From contig NZ_SUME01000002.1 of the NCBI RefSeq assembly GCF_005048855.1, forward strand, positions 696,837-760,836: a stretch of DNA of 64,000 bases. Reading direction: 5' to 3'. Positions within the stretch are counted from its first letter, which is position 1; each line of letters opens with the position of its first letter. The translations under genes were made by a program, and so were the position numbers. Under the pieces are notes generated by a model. The model was not told the origin of the DNA. It ran no database searches and saw only the letters and a list, made by a program, of their open reading frames with translations. This document shows, piece by piece, positions 36,031 through 45,294 of this stretch. This DNA comes from Sphingobacterium olei. GTDB taxonomy: Bacteria; Bacteroidota; Bacteroidia; Sphingobacteriales; Sphingobacteriaceae.

Positions 36031-36060
36031 AAACCGTAGGCGCTATGCTTGCGGTTTTTT
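36031..36060 (+). terminator. Terminator of the padR-pspC-OMP operon
   Basis: AAACCG-T-AGGC pairs with GCTTG-CGGTTT around GCTAT, followed by T6. It lies 34 bases after the barrel gene and just before the LOG-family gene. Confidence 0.75.
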
Positions 36061-36075
36061 CGTTATAATTGTAGT

Positions 36076-36663
36076 ATGAAGATGAATAGCATATCTATTT
36101 TTTGTGCATCAAGTCCTGGTTTTGATGAATCCTGGATGGAGGCAGCACGTCATGTGGGTGAATATTTAGCGTCAAAAAAAATTACATTAGTTTATGGAGG
36201 CGGACGGGTTGGGCTTATGGGCGCCGTAGCTGATGGAGCATTAGCAAAGCATGGAAAGGTGATCGGCGTAATTCCTAAGTTTTTAAACAGTAAAGAAATT
36301 GCACATAGCGGCGTTACGGATCTAATATGTGTCGACACTATGCATGAACGTAAAACGATTATGGATGATATGTCTGAAGGTATCATTGCGCTCCCGGGCG
36401 GATTCGGAACATTGGAAGAGCTATTTGAGATGATAACCTGGGCACAGCTTGGTCTACATCAAAAACCCGTTGGGATATTAAACACGAACGGCATTTACGA
36501 TCATCTCATTGCCTTTATTAATCATCTTGTACAGGTAGGATTCTTAAAAAAGGAGAATCAAGAGATGCTGTTAGTGGATAAAACCATAGAAGGACTTATC
36601 CTAAAAATGGAATCGTACGAAGCTCCCAACGTACCCAAATGGCTGAATCAAGATCGAACATAA
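36076..36663 (+). CDS. LOG family protein (cytokinin riboside 5'-monophosphate phosphoribohydrolase type)
   Basis: A 195-residue Rossmann-fold protein of the LOG/TIGR00730 family. VYGGGRVGLMGAVADGAL and the catalytic PGGFGTLEELFEMITW (PGGxGTxxE) are intact. The enzyme releases free base from nucleoside 5'-monophosphates such as AMP; in bacteria it is usually a nucleotide hydrolase of unclear role. ATG at 36076 is chosen because the in-frame TTG farther upstream lies in the preceding terminator. Convergent with the LacI-type gene. Confidence 0.92.
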   Translation: MKMNSISIFCASSPGFDESWMEAARHVGEYLASKKITLVYGGGRVGLMGAVADGALAKHGKVIGVIPKFLNSKEIAHSGVTDLICVDTMHERKTIMDDMSEGIIALPGGFGTLEELFEMITWAQLGLHQKPVGILNTNGIYDHLIAFINHLVQVGFLKKENQEMLLVDKTIEGLILKMESYEAPNVPKWLNQDRT

Positions 36664-36690
36664 AAGAAGACGATATCTGCGACGTCATCT

Positions 36691-37686
36691 CTAACTATGC
36701 TGCACCGGCAACACAATTTGTTCGAATTCCGTGATTGGATATTTTGTTTCGATCATTTTGATAAGCAGCTCTGCAGCAGTTTTACCCATTTCAAAGGCAT
36801 TTTGACGAATTACCATTATTTTTGGTGAATATAACTGAATAAAATCAGAGTTTGTAAATCCAGCAATCGGGAAATCATGTGCCACGTTTTTCTCTTTAGT
36901 CGCCAATAAAAATCCTGCTGTGAGACGATCTCCCGAAATAAAAATGCTATCAAAACCCTCTTGCATAAAGTGATCCAATGCATGATTTATTTCGTCCATG
37001 TGCATACCTCCGTACGGACAATATTGAATCAATTGTTCATCAAAAGAAATGTTATGTTTATCCAAAGCTGCTTTGTAACCATTTAGACGAGATTGAGTAA
37101 TAGAAAGGCTTTTAGAATTTGTGAGATGTGCAATTCGCTTTTTTCCTGATAAAATGAACTCTTCAGTAGCCTTGTAAGCCCCTTGGAAGTTATCGGAAAC
37201 GATCGTGAACGTATTGAAATTTTTGGGAATGCGATCAAAAAATACAATCGGCAAACCTCTGCTATAAAGCTCCTTGATGTAGTCAATATTTTTTGTTTCG
37301 GAAGACAGCGATATAAGAAGACCATCTACTGACCGGGACGCTAAGTGTTCTATGTTCATTTTTTCCTTCTCACTCGATTCGTGAGACTGTGAGATAATGA
37401 CGTGATAGTTTTTCTGATGAGCGACAGATTCGATTCCGTTTACAATTTGTGAAAAGAAATTATTAGCGATTTCGCTGACGACGATACCAATACTTTGCGA
37501 TTTCCGTTCCTTTAAGCTTCTTGCTATAGGATTTATTTTAAATTTTATTTTTGCGGCATAATCCAACACTTTCTTCTTGGTCTCTTCACTGATTTCGTGA
37601 CTATCCCGCAATGCACGTGAAACAGTAGAAGTCGAAAGGCCCAAATCTTGCGCAACATCCTTAAGTGTATAATTTCTGTACTTCAC
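36691..37686 (-). CDS. LacI family transcriptional regulator of the pectin/galacturonate cluster
   Basis: A 331-residue LacI/GalR regulator. The N-terminal helix-turn-helix reads YTLKDVAQDLGLSTSTVSRALRDS, with the hinge NPIARSLKERKS. The periplasmic-binding-like ligand domain follows (IGIVVSEIANNFFSQIVNGIE onward). GTG at 37686 is preferred because it directly precedes KYRNYTLKDVA; a TTG at 37722 would add 12 residues. It is the last gene of the uronate cluster, 65 bases after pelA. The effector is probably a uronate or KDG-type intermediate, by context only. Confidence 0.88.
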   Translation of the reverse strand: MKYRNYTLKDVAQDLGLSTSTVSRALRDSHEISEETKKKVLDYAAKIKFKINPIARSLKERKSQSIGIVVSEIANNFFSQIVNGIESVAHQKNYHVIISQSHESSEKEKMNIEHLASRSVDGLLISLSSETKNIDYIKELYSRGLPIVFFDRIPKNFNTFTIVSDNFQGAYKATEEFILSGKKRIAHLTNSKSLSITQSRLNGYKAALDKHNISFDEQLIQYCPYGGMHMDEINHALDHFMQEGFDSIFISGDRLTAGFLLATKEKNVAHDFPIAGFTNSDFIQLYSPKIMVIRQNAFEMGKTAAELLIKMIETKYPITEFEQIVLPVQHS

Positions 37687-37751
37687 AAAGGTAAACTTAG
37701 AGAAAATTACGTTGATATGCAATACAATTAGTTTAGCATACCTAAGTAACG

Positions 37752-38768
37752 TTATTCATTTACCTTCTTAAGCCATTTTTCATATTCTCGTGTAATTATC
37801 TTTTCTGGCCAGTTTCCATACCAAGAGTAGCCATTTTGTCGTTCCTCACTTATTTCATTCAGCGAGTACTTTATCGTATTGTCGCGATCTCCAAAGATGG
37901 GTTGATTCGTCTTGATGTCATAAAACCTTGCCCATATGGTAGACGTCGGTGAAGATACCAAATCCCGTATAAATTTTCCATTTTTTTCCGTTTTGATGTA
38001 ATCATAACCCACCTCTTTATGGGCCGAAAACCATTCTACAGCGTGGTTAACTGCATTTTGTATTTCCGGAGTTGGATGGTCAAGACGCATCAAAAAGCGA
38101 AGAACGCCCACGGATTCCGCTGTTGCTAGGGCTACCGGTTCAAATAATCTGGCTTGGGCAGGTTCCATTGTTTTCTGATCATACTGCGCGGCCCAAATAG
38201 TTATTTTATCCCCCTGTTTAACCTGGGTTTGTAATACACATTTAATTCCTCGTGCTAGGGCTTTTTCTATCCTTCCGTTAAATTTATCCGTTAAAACAGC
38301 GTATGGCTTTTGTTTTGTTGATATGGAAAGTAAAATTTCCAATACATTAATCATCGCGCCGTCATTGTAAGTGATCTGGCCACGGTATGAGCTACTGTCC
38401 GGATAATATTGAGGCCATCCTCCTTTGTCATTTTGAGCACTCAGAATATACGCAACACCTTTTGTCGCCGCTTGAAGATACTTGTCATTATTGGTTTTGG
38501 AATAAGCAAGGAGAAGGTGGTTTATCTCACGTGTGGTCGCATTGTTATCAATAGTCGCAGACTTTTCGGTCGATTGATCGATGATTTTTTGCAAAGCGGG
38601 CGTCAGAACTTTCGAATAGTTAACAACCGATTTATCGGCCAGATGCTTTGGCCAACCGCCATTTTTAAGTTGGTAGCTGGTCATCCGATCTGCAACAGAA
38701 TCCGACAGCACCTGTGCATTTAAAATGCCAACTAGTGCGAAAAGAGAGATTGTTAAAAATATCTTCAT
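37752..38768 (-). CDS. pelA: Pectate lyase (polysaccharide lyase family 10 type)
   Basis: A 338-residue secreted lyase; the signal peptide ends at LNAQ (residue 19). It matches the Pel-10/TIGR02474 pattern: YQLKNGGWPKH, ATIDNNATTREINHLLLAYSKT, ILSAQNDKGGWPQYYPDSSSYRGQITYNDGAM, and KFIRDLVSSPTSTIWARFYDI near the C-terminus. It cleaves polygalacturonate by beta-elimination in the periplasm or outside. It stands downstream of the uxa genes, which would use the released uronate. An inverted repeat precedes it at 38833-38862. Confidence 0.9.
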   Translation of the reverse strand: MKIFLTISLFALVGILNAQVLSDSVADRMTSYQLKNGGWPKHLADKSVVNYSKVLTPALQKIIDQSTEKSATIDNNATTREINHLLLAYSKTNNDKYLQAATKGVAYILSAQNDKGGWPQYYPDSSSYRGQITYNDGAMINVLEILLSISTKQKPYAVLTDKFNGRIEKALARGIKCVLQTQVKQGDKITIWAAQYDQKTMEPAQARLFEPVALATAESVGVLRFLMRLDHPTPEIQNAVNHAVEWFSAHKEVGYDYIKTEKNGKFIRDLVSSPTSTIWARFYDIKTNQPIFGDRDNTIKYSLNEISEERQNGYSWYGNWPEKIITREYEKWLKKVNE

Positions 38769-38832
38769 AACTGTGGTTATTGAAATAGTACGATAGCTGT
38801 TGGACGATCGAATTTACAAAGGTTTATAACGA

Positions 38833-38862
38833 TACAAGTCAAGCACGATGGCCTGACTTGTA
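38833..38862 (-). promoter_or_regulatory. Inverted repeat upstream of pelA
   Basis: TACAAGTCA (38833-38841) and TGACTTGTA (38854-38862) are perfect complements. On the minus strand it reads GCTTGACTTGTA at its 3' arm, a motif shared with the inverted repeats before the aldehyde dehydrogenase and uxaB genes. It could be a regulator site or an mRNA hairpin. No T-run follows, so it is not a terminator. Confidence 0.5.
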
Positions 38863-38871
38863 ACTGTTGTT

Positions 38872-40491
38872 TTAAAATATAAACTTGGTGCTGACGAAAT
38901 TAGAATTATTGCTTTCAATAATATCATTGAGCAGCTTCTTATTGTCGTCCGTATATTTAGCTGCCACCAGTGATCGTATAGAAAACGACCGGATAGCATC
39001 GAATACCGAAAGTGTACCTTCCGCGCTGTCTTTTCGCCCGGTGAAAGGGAAGCTATCTGGTCCACGCTGACATTGGCAGTTGATGTTCACGCGGCTTACC
39101 TGATTCACTAAAGGATCGATCAGTGATGAAATGATCGCAGCATTCCGACTGAATATACTTACCTGCTGGCCATGTGGCGAGCTAATTAAGTATTCTATAG
39201 GCTCTTCTAGATCATCAAAAGGTACGACAGGGATCAATGGTCCGAACTGCTCTTCCCTATACAGTTTCATCTTGTCGTTTACGGGATATAAAATAGCGGG
39301 GTACACAAAGGATTCAAGCGTCTGGCCTCCGTTCTCATTGACTACTTTAGCGCCGTTTGCAACAGCGTCGGTGATGCATTCCTGCAAATATGCAGGCTTA
39401 TTAGGCTCTGGAAGAGGAGTAAGCGACACGCCACTTTCCCAGGGCATTCCGAATTTTAACTTTGCGACCTCTTCAGAGAGCTTTTTCAGGAATTCCTGTG
39501 CCAAGCTGCGGTGTACATATACAATTTTAATAGCCGTGCAACGCTGTCCATTGAACGACAAAGAACCAAGCACTGTTTCCTTTACCGCCAGGTCAAGATC
39601 AACATCCTTTGTAATAATAGCTGCATTTTTAGCATCTAAGCCTAATATAGCACGAAGTCTATTTACTTTCGGATGCAGTTTCTTAAGCTCATTTGCAACC
39701 TTACTGCTCCCTATCAACGTTAGTACGTTGATTTTGCCGGATTCCATTAGTGCGGGAATGATCTTATTACCTCTACCGTAGATCGTGTTGATTACACCCT
39801 TCGGAAAGCTGGATTGGAATGCTTCCAGCAATGGATAATGTAATAATGTACCATGCTTAGGAGGTTTAAATAACAGCGTATTACCCATTATCAAGGCCGG
39901 AATCAAGGTCGTGAATGTTTCATTCAACGGATAATTGAATGGTCCCATACACAATACAACCCCGAGCGGTGAACGACGGATCTGGGCAATAATGCCCTGC
40001 TCGATCTCGAAACGGGAAGACTGTCTATCTAGATCTTTCAACGAATCGATTGTGGCGTAAATATATTCTACCGTTCTATCAAATTCTTTGATCGAATCCG
40101 CATACGATTTTCCGATTTCCCACATGATCAATTTGACGACAATATCTTTTTTGTCGATCATTTTATTCGTGAAATCTTCTACACATTTAATGCGCTCAGC
40201 TACCGACATCGTAGGCCATTTCCCACGTCCATTGTCGTAAGCCGCTACCGCTGCATTTAGTGCCTCTTCGGATTCTTTTTCCGTACATACTGGATAGCTG
40301 CCAATGCGTTTACGAGCCAGGCCGTCTTTCGTTTTTACACATACGGGTGAGAAAACTTCACTGACAGGACCATTCCACGTTTTCATTTCGCCGTTTGATA
40401 GAAATGTACGTTGATCAATCTGTTCTTCCAAGAGATACTCCTTCGGGATGTCTTCTTCTTCCCAAAAGAGGTTTTCCAAATTTAAGCTCAT
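38872..40491 (-). CDS. Aldehyde dehydrogenase, NADP-dependent glyceraldehyde-3-phosphate dehydrogenase type
   Basis: A 539-residue aldehyde dehydrogenase closest in pattern to non-phosphorylating GAPDH (GapN). The nucleotide-binding and catalytic blocks are GPFNYPLNETFTTLIPALIMGN, LIGSSKVANELKK and SFNGQRCTAIK with the catalytic cysteine. The usual general-base glutamate of the LELGGK block is replaced: the protein has LGLDAK there, so Glu is Gly. I believe this is shared across the Bacteroidota relatives, but I cannot verify it. In this cluster it could oxidise glyceraldehyde 3-phosphate from KDPG cleavage, or a uronate-derived semialdehyde. Confidence 0.8.
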   Translation of the reverse strand: MSLNLENLFWEEEDIPKEYLLEEQIDQRTFLSNGEMKTWNGPVSEVFSPVCVKTKDGLARKRIGSYPVCTEKESEEALNAAVAAYDNGRGKWPTMSVAERIKCVEDFTNKMIDKKDIVVKLIMWEIGKSYADSIKEFDRTVEYIYATIDSLKDLDRQSSRFEIEQGIIAQIRRSPLGVVLCMGPFNYPLNETFTTLIPALIMGNTLLFKPPKHGTLLHYPLLEAFQSSFPKGVINTIYGRGNKIIPALMESGKINVLTLIGSSKVANELKKLHPKVNRLRAILGLDAKNAAIITKDVDLDLAVKETVLGSLSFNGQRCTAIKIVYVHRSLAQEFLKKLSEEVAKLKFGMPWESGVSLTPLPEPNKPAYLQECITDAVANGAKVVNENGGQTLESFVYPAILYPVNDKMKLYREEQFGPLIPVVPFDDLEEPIEYLISSPHGQQVSIFSRNAAIISSLIDPLVNQVSRVNINCQCQRGPDSFPFTGRKDSAEGTLSVFDAIRSFSIRSLVAAKYTDDNKKLLNDIIESNNSNFVSTKFIF

Positions 40492-40533
40492 ATTAAGTTT
40501 AGTTGTTTAATGATTATGTGCTAAAGGTAACCA

Positions 40534-40562
40534 GAAGCTTGACCGGTGATAAGTCAAGCTTC
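40534..40562 (-). promoter_or_regulatory. Inverted repeat between uxaC and the aldehyde dehydrogenase gene
   Basis: GAAGCTTGAC (40534-40543) and GTCAAGCTTC (40553-40562) are perfect complements around a nine-base loop. The minus strand carries GCTTGACTTATC, close to the motif before pelA and uxaB. A TACCTTTA sequence follows on the minus strand (40522-40529) and resembles a -7 box with one mismatch, so an internal promoter is possible. Confidence 0.5.
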
Positions 40563-40573
40563 CTTTTGTATTA

Positions 40574-41980
40574 TTATTTGTAAAAATTAAAGTAGTTTCT
40601 CGCGTTTTTATAGCAGATATCTTCTATTAGCTTACCGATCCATTCCATATCGTTTGGCAATTCGCCATTCACGACATCTTCGGCAAAAAGGTTACAAACC
40701 AGCCTTCTAAAATACTCATGTCTAGGAAACGAAAGAAAGCTTCTAGAATCCGTGAGCATACCCACAAGCCGGCTTAACAAACCCATATTTGATAAGGTAT
40801 TCATTTGTTTGATCATGCCGTCTTTTTGGTCTAGAAACCACCAAGCCGATCCAAATTGAACTTTACCAGCGACAGATCCATCGTTAAAGTTTCCAATCAT
40901 TGTAGCGATCAATTCATTGTCTGCCGGATTGAGATTATAAATAATGGTTTTCGTAAGTTTATCCTGTGTGTCCAATCTGTTTAAGAATTTGGATAATGCT
41001 CTTGCCTGGCTAAAATCCCCAATCGAGTCAAAGCCTGTATCCGGGCCCAATTTGGTCAACAGTCTAGTGTTATTATTGCGAAGTGCACCTAAGTGGTATT
41101 GTTGTACCCATCCTTTTTCATGATCCCATTCTGCAAAATAGATCAACATAGCAGACTTGAACTTCAGATTTTCCGAATAACTGATTTCCTGATTCGTACG
41201 GATTTTATTGAAGATAGCAGCGATTTCCTCTTTCGTATAATCTTCGGCATAGATTTGTTCTAATCCATGATCAGATACCGAACAACCATTGGCCGCAAAG
41301 AAATCATGACGTTGTTTGAGCGCATCCAAATATTCATCTAGTGAACCTATTGAAGTGTTGGTAACCTGTTCCAATTTGGAGATATAGGCATTTAAATCTG
41401 CTATATTATCCGAGTTCATCGCTTTATCGGGGCGAAATGCAGGCAACATTTTTAGCGTAGAATCTTCCTTAGCAAATTGCTGATGGTATTCCAGCGTATC
41501 AATCGGATCATCTGTCGTACAGACTACTTCGACGTTCATCTTTTGCAATAGTCCACGTACGGCATATTCAGGTGTACGAAGTTTAGCAGAAGCTTCGTCG
41601 TAGATCTCTTTTGCCGTATTTCCGTTTAGCAATGTGTTGATTCCGAAATAACGTTGCAATTCCAAGTGTGTCCAATGATATAGCGGGTTGCGCATTGTAT
41701 ACGGCACGGTTTCCGCCCATTTTTGGAATTTTTCAAAATCTGAAGCGTCACCGGTGATGTATCGTTCATCTACCCCATTTGTCCGCATTGCACGCCATTT
41801 ATAATGATCACCATATAACCACACTTGAGTCAGATTTTCAAAATTGATATTATTAGCAATCTGATCCGGAATCAAATGGTTATGATAATCTATAATAGGC
41901 TGATTTTTGGCATAGTTGTGATATAACTCTTCCGCCACTTTACTTTGTAGTAAGAAGTTATCATCTAAAAAATTCTTCAT
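40574..41980 (-). CDS. uxaC: Glucuronate/galacturonate isomerase
   Basis: A 468-residue uronate isomerase of the amidohydrolase superfamily that converts D-galacturonate to D-tagaturonate (and D-glucuronate to D-fructuronate). Family blocks are PIIDYHNHLIPDQIANN (metal-binding histidines), VEVVCTTDDPIDTLEYH, SDHGLEQ and GSAWWFLDQKDGMIKQMNTLSNMGLLS with LTDSRSFLSFPRHEYFRRL. Length is as expected. It follows uxaA by 18 bases. Confidence 0.96.
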   Translation of the reverse strand: MKNFLDDNFLLQSKVAEELYHNYAKNQPIIDYHNHLIPDQIANNINFENLTQVWLYGDHYKWRAMRTNGVDERYITGDASDFEKFQKWAETVPYTMRNPLYHWTHLELQRYFGINTLLNGNTAKEIYDEASAKLRTPEYAVRGLLQKMNVEVVCTTDDPIDTLEYHQQFAKEDSTLKMLPAFRPDKAMNSDNIADLNAYISKLEQVTNTSIGSLDEYLDALKQRHDFFAANGCSVSDHGLEQIYAEDYTKEEIAAIFNKIRTNQEISYSENLKFKSAMLIYFAEWDHEKGWVQQYHLGALRNNNTRLLTKLGPDTGFDSIGDFSQARALSKFLNRLDTQDKLTKTIIYNLNPADNELIATMIGNFNDGSVAGKVQFGSAWWFLDQKDGMIKQMNTLSNMGLLSRLVGMLTDSRSFLSFPRHEYFRRLVCNLFAEDVVNGELPNDMEWIGKLIEDICYKNARNYFNFYK

Positions 41981-41998
41981 GTCAAATAGTTTTTATAA

Positions 41999-43639
41999 TT
42001 ATAAACTCACGCCTCTTTTCCAAGGAATGAAGTCGTCCTGATTTAATAATACTGCTTTTGGTGTGATCTCGCCACTAGCGGCTTTGATGCAATACGCTAA
42101 GATGTCCTCTCCCATTTCTTCAATGGTTTTTTCACCGTCAATCACTGGGCCGGTGTCAATATCAATAATATCGCCCATTCTGCGGGTCAGCTCTTTATTT
42201 GTTGACACTTTGATCGTCGGACAGATTGGATTTCCCGTGGGCGTGCCCAAGCCTGTCGTAAATAAAATCAGCGTCGCGCCGGACGCCGCTTTTCCGGTAG
42301 TAGCTTCAACATCATTTCCGGGTGTACATACCAGATTTAGTCCCGGTTTAATAGCCTGCTCGGTGTAATCTAATACGTCCTCTACAGGAGAAGTACCCCC
42401 TTTTTTTGCAGCCCCATTACTTTTTATGGCATCTGTAATCAGTCCGTCTTTGATGTTTCCAGGAGAAGGGTTCATGTGGAATCCCGATCCTGCTTGTTCG
42501 GCTGCTGTGCTATAGGCACTCATCAATCTGATAAATTTTTTTGCGGCCTGCTCGTCTTTTGTGCGGTCAATAAGTTGTTGCTCCGCACCACACAATTCCG
42601 GAAACTCAGCTAATAACACCGTACCGCCCAATCCGACCAATAAATCGGAGGTATATCCAACAGCGGGATTGGCGCTTATACCGCTAAACCCATCACTTCC
42701 GCCACATTTAACACCCAGTACGAGCTTACTGATCGGAGCCGGACTGCGTTCCAGCTTATTTGCTTCAATTAAACCCGCGAAAGTTTGTTTTATCGCTTCT
42801 TTGATGAGCTGTTCTTCACTTTGTGATTGTTGCTGCTCAAAGACAAACAAAGGTTTATCAAAACCGGGATTACGTTCCAATAAGTCTTTTCGAAAGTCTG
42901 CAACCTGCAGGTTTTGGCAGCCCAGACTTAAAACAGTTACCCCAGCTACATTCGGATGATCCGCATAGGCGGCCAGCAATTTGCTGAGTACCGCGGCATC
43001 TTGACGGATGCCGCCACAACCACCTTGATGGTTGAGGAATTTAATGCCGTCGATGTTTTTAAAATATCGCTCGTTTGGTGCTGCACTATCTGCAGAAAAA
43101 TCAAGGTTAGAAATATCGTCTCCCTGCTCATAGTATCTGATGAGGCTATGGGTGAATCGTTTGTATTTATCGGTTACCGTATAACCCAGCTCATTATGCA
43201 TCGCTTCTTTTATGACGTCCAGATTTCTGTTTTCACAGAAGACAGTCGGTACAAAAAGCCAGTAATTCGCAGTCCCCACACGGCCATCACTACGCCAATA
43301 GCCATTGAACGTACTGCCCTCGAATTTGGATACATCAGGAGCCTGCCATTCGTAGTGATAAGGACGATAGGTATAGGGATCTACCGCATGTTTCGTGTTT
43401 TGGGTATTCATGATGCTGCCTGCCGGGATTGGATATTGCGCCTTTCCGACCAATACACCATACATATAAATCTCGTCTTGCAAGTTCATATCCTGCGTAA
43501 AAAACTTATGTTTGGCAGGAATATCTTCCAGCAGGGTATAAGCCTTGTTTTCGAAGGTGATGGTCTCCCCTTGGGTCAAGTCCTGAAGAGCGACCAATAC
43601 GTTATCCTTAGGATGTATGCGTAATACTCTTGATTTCAT
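41999..43639 (-). CDS. uxaA: Altronate dehydratase
   Basis: A 546-residue iron-dependent dehydratase that converts D-altronate to 2-keto-3-deoxy-D-gluconate. The N-terminal SAF domain begins RIHPKDNVLVALQDLTQGE. The large domain has LNHQGGCGGIRQDA, VLSLGCQNLQVADFR, LVLGVKCGGSDGFSGISANPAVG and the C-terminal GDIIDIDTGPVIDGEKTIEEMG. SAF and large domains are fused as in E. coli UxaA, although that enzyme is about 50 residues shorter. It starts one base after the uxaB stop codon. Confidence 0.96.
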   Translation of the reverse strand: MKSRVLRIHPKDNVLVALQDLTQGETITFENKAYTLLEDIPAKHKFFTQDMNLQDEIYMYGVLVGKAQYPIPAGSIMNTQNTKHAVDPYTYRPYHYEWQAPDVSKFEGSTFNGYWRSDGRVGTANYWLFVPTVFCENRNLDVIKEAMHNELGYTVTDKYKRFTHSLIRYYEQGDDISNLDFSADSAAPNERYFKNIDGIKFLNHQGGCGGIRQDAAVLSKLLAAYADHPNVAGVTVLSLGCQNLQVADFRKDLLERNPGFDKPLFVFEQQQSQSEEQLIKEAIKQTFAGLIEANKLERSPAPISKLVLGVKCGGSDGFSGISANPAVGYTSDLLVGLGGTVLLAEFPELCGAEQQLIDRTKDEQAAKKFIRLMSAYSTAAEQAGSGFHMNPSPGNIKDGLITDAIKSNGAAKKGGTSPVEDVLDYTEQAIKPGLNLVCTPGNDVEATTGKAASGATLILFTTGLGTPTGNPICPTIKVSTNKELTRRMGDIIDIDTGPVIDGEKTIEEMGEDILAYCIKAASGEITPKAVLLNQDDFIPWKRGVSL

Positions 43640-43640
43640 C

Positions 43641-45101
43641 TTAAACCGCGGTTTTATTTTCTTTTTTAATGGTATTAACTTGCGCTTGTACCTCTTCCAA
43701 AAACCCTGGGAACGAGGTTAAATCGACACCCCAAATCCCTTGATCGGTCAAAATGTTTTTAACGACTGTATCTTTATTTTGCCAATAGTCGTACAGTTTT
43801 CCGGCTTGATCATCTTGAATGGCGAACGAAGTATCTTGTAATTTTGTGAAAAATTTATCGGAAACCTTTTGCGTGTCCATAAGTACGATATACGCCGCAA
43901 ACCCTGTTGCGATGTGCTTCGGTACATTTTCTGATTTATTATACCATTTTTCGACAATTGGAACGTTCCGTAAAGCCATTTTCGATGTATAGTTTAGGGA
44001 GATAGCTTCCCACTTGTGTGCCAGGAAAGGATTGCTAAAGCGATCGATTACACTGCTTGCAAAATCGTTAATATCTTCACGGGTTATTTCTTCGGATTCG
44101 ATAGCCTGACCAATCTCATTAAACGCTAATTCTTCGATGAATTTTTTGAAAGAAGCATTTTCCATGGCTTCCTTTACGGTTACAAAACCCTGGAGCAATG
44201 CGTATGCACAGGTGAAGGTATGTGAACCATTTAATAGGCGAAGTTTAAGTTCCTTGAATTTATATACGGACGGTGTAATGACCACGCCAGTATCTACGGA
44301 CTCAAAACTCAGAATCTCTTTTACTTTAGGATCGTTAGCTTCGATGGCCCACAATGTGAAAGGCTCCGCCATGATCATAAGGTCATCCTTGTAGCCTAAG
44401 CTTTCGTCAACAAATGCGCCGGGTACAATGCGATCAACAAGCGTATTACAGAAGGTATTGGCAGATGTTAACCAGTGGATAAATGCCTCTTCAAGGTTGT
44501 TTTTTTGTGCCAACGAAATGGTGTATTGTTTTAGTACGTCTCCGTTATTAGAAATAAGTTCTGTCGGCAAAATGACCAATCCTTTACTTACATCACCACT
44601 GAACGCCCTGTAACGCGCGTATAAGTACGACAGAAGTTTGCCCGGAAATGAGGCTGGCGGCATATCATGGATATTGTCATTGCTTTCTACAATGCCTGCT
44701 TCTGTTGTATTAGAGATGATCACTTCGATATCTGCGCTTGCCGCAGTAGCAAGTATTTCATTCCATTCTTCTCTTGCGGATAGTACACGGCTGATAGAAG
44801 CATTAATAATATTTTCTTCTATAATTTCTCCTTTACTGATACCTTTAATACAGGTAGTATACAAATTGTCCTGTTCTTTGAACGCATCTACACCACCCGA
44901 AGACGTTGATTTTACGACGATAATGCGACCATTAAAAACACCTTTTTTATTGGCTTTATCGACGAAATAGTCCGGCAATCCGCGTAGCAGCACACCTGTT
45001 CCGAATTGGACTATTTTTTCCGGAAGATGAAGAACCTTTTCAGTTGGTTTTTCGACTGTATTGTTCGTTATTGAAACTAGATTTTTATGATTTAAATACA
45101 T
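43641..45101 (-). CDS. uxaB: Tagaturonate reductase
   Basis: A 486-residue mannitol-dehydrogenase-family enzyme that reduces D-tagaturonate to D-altronate with NADH. The N-terminal Rossmann stretch is IVQFGTGVLLRGLPDYFVDKANKKG, and the catalytic region has LKLRLLNGSHTF (Lys and His). ATG at 45101 is preferred because it directly precedes the conserved part and lies downstream of a palindromic operator candidate; the in-frame TTG at 45128 would place that site inside the gene. It is the first gene of the uxaB-uxaA-uxaC operon. Confidence 0.93.
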   Translation of the reverse strand: MYLNHKNLVSITNNTVEKPTEKVLHLPEKIVQFGTGVLLRGLPDYFVDKANKKGVFNGRIIVVKSTSSGGVDAFKEQDNLYTTCIKGISKGEIIEENIINASISRVLSAREEWNEILATAASADIEVIISNTTEAGIVESNDNIHDMPPASFPGKLLSYLYARYRAFSGDVSKGLVILPTELISNNGDVLKQYTISLAQKNNLEEAFIHWLTSANTFCNTLVDRIVPGAFVDESLGYKDDLMIMAEPFTLWAIEANDPKVKEILSFESVDTGVVITPSVYKFKELKLRLLNGSHTFTCAYALLQGFVTVKEAMENASFKKFIEELAFNEIGQAIESEEITREDINDFASSVIDRFSNPFLAHKWEAISLNYTSKMALRNVPIVEKWYNKSENVPKHIATGFAAYIVLMDTQKVSDKFFTKLQDTSFAIQDDQAGKLYDYWQNKDTVVKNILTDQGIWGVDLTSFPGFLEEVQAQVNTIKKENKTAV

Positions 45102-45116
45102 AGAGACTTTATTATA

Positions 45117-45138
45117 TTGGATAGACAAGTCTAACCAA
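45117..45138 (-). promoter_or_regulatory. Palindromic operator candidate before uxaB
   Basis: The site is an inverted repeat: TTGG, one base, TAGAC, AA, GTCTA, one base, CCAA. It starts 16 bp before the uxaB ATG and covers a -7-like TAGACTTG on the minus strand (45126-45133). A repressor bound here would block initiation. The minus strand reads GTTAGACTTGTC, related to the motif before pelA and the aldehyde dehydrogenase gene. Confidence 0.5.
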
Positions 45139-45294
45139 TTTTATTAGAAAAGCGAAGTGATTTTTACGCAAACGATGTCGAAGAAAGTGTGTTATGTAGA
45201 GAGAAGGTAAATTTGATGTTATGATTTGATTTAGCTATTTTTATCCCAATAGCTTCATCACCGTTAAAAGGCAAATTAAATAGAAATTAAATAG

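Noticed and set aside
39131..39781. A 216-codon open frame on the plus strand, antisense to the aldehyde dehydrogenase gene
   Set aside because: It mirrors the codon structure of the well-supported minus-strand gene, has no recognisable domain and lies within an operon on the other strand.
42956..43624. A 222-codon plus-strand frame antisense to uxaA
   Set aside because: It is a shadow of the conserved altronate dehydratase frame, with no family features.
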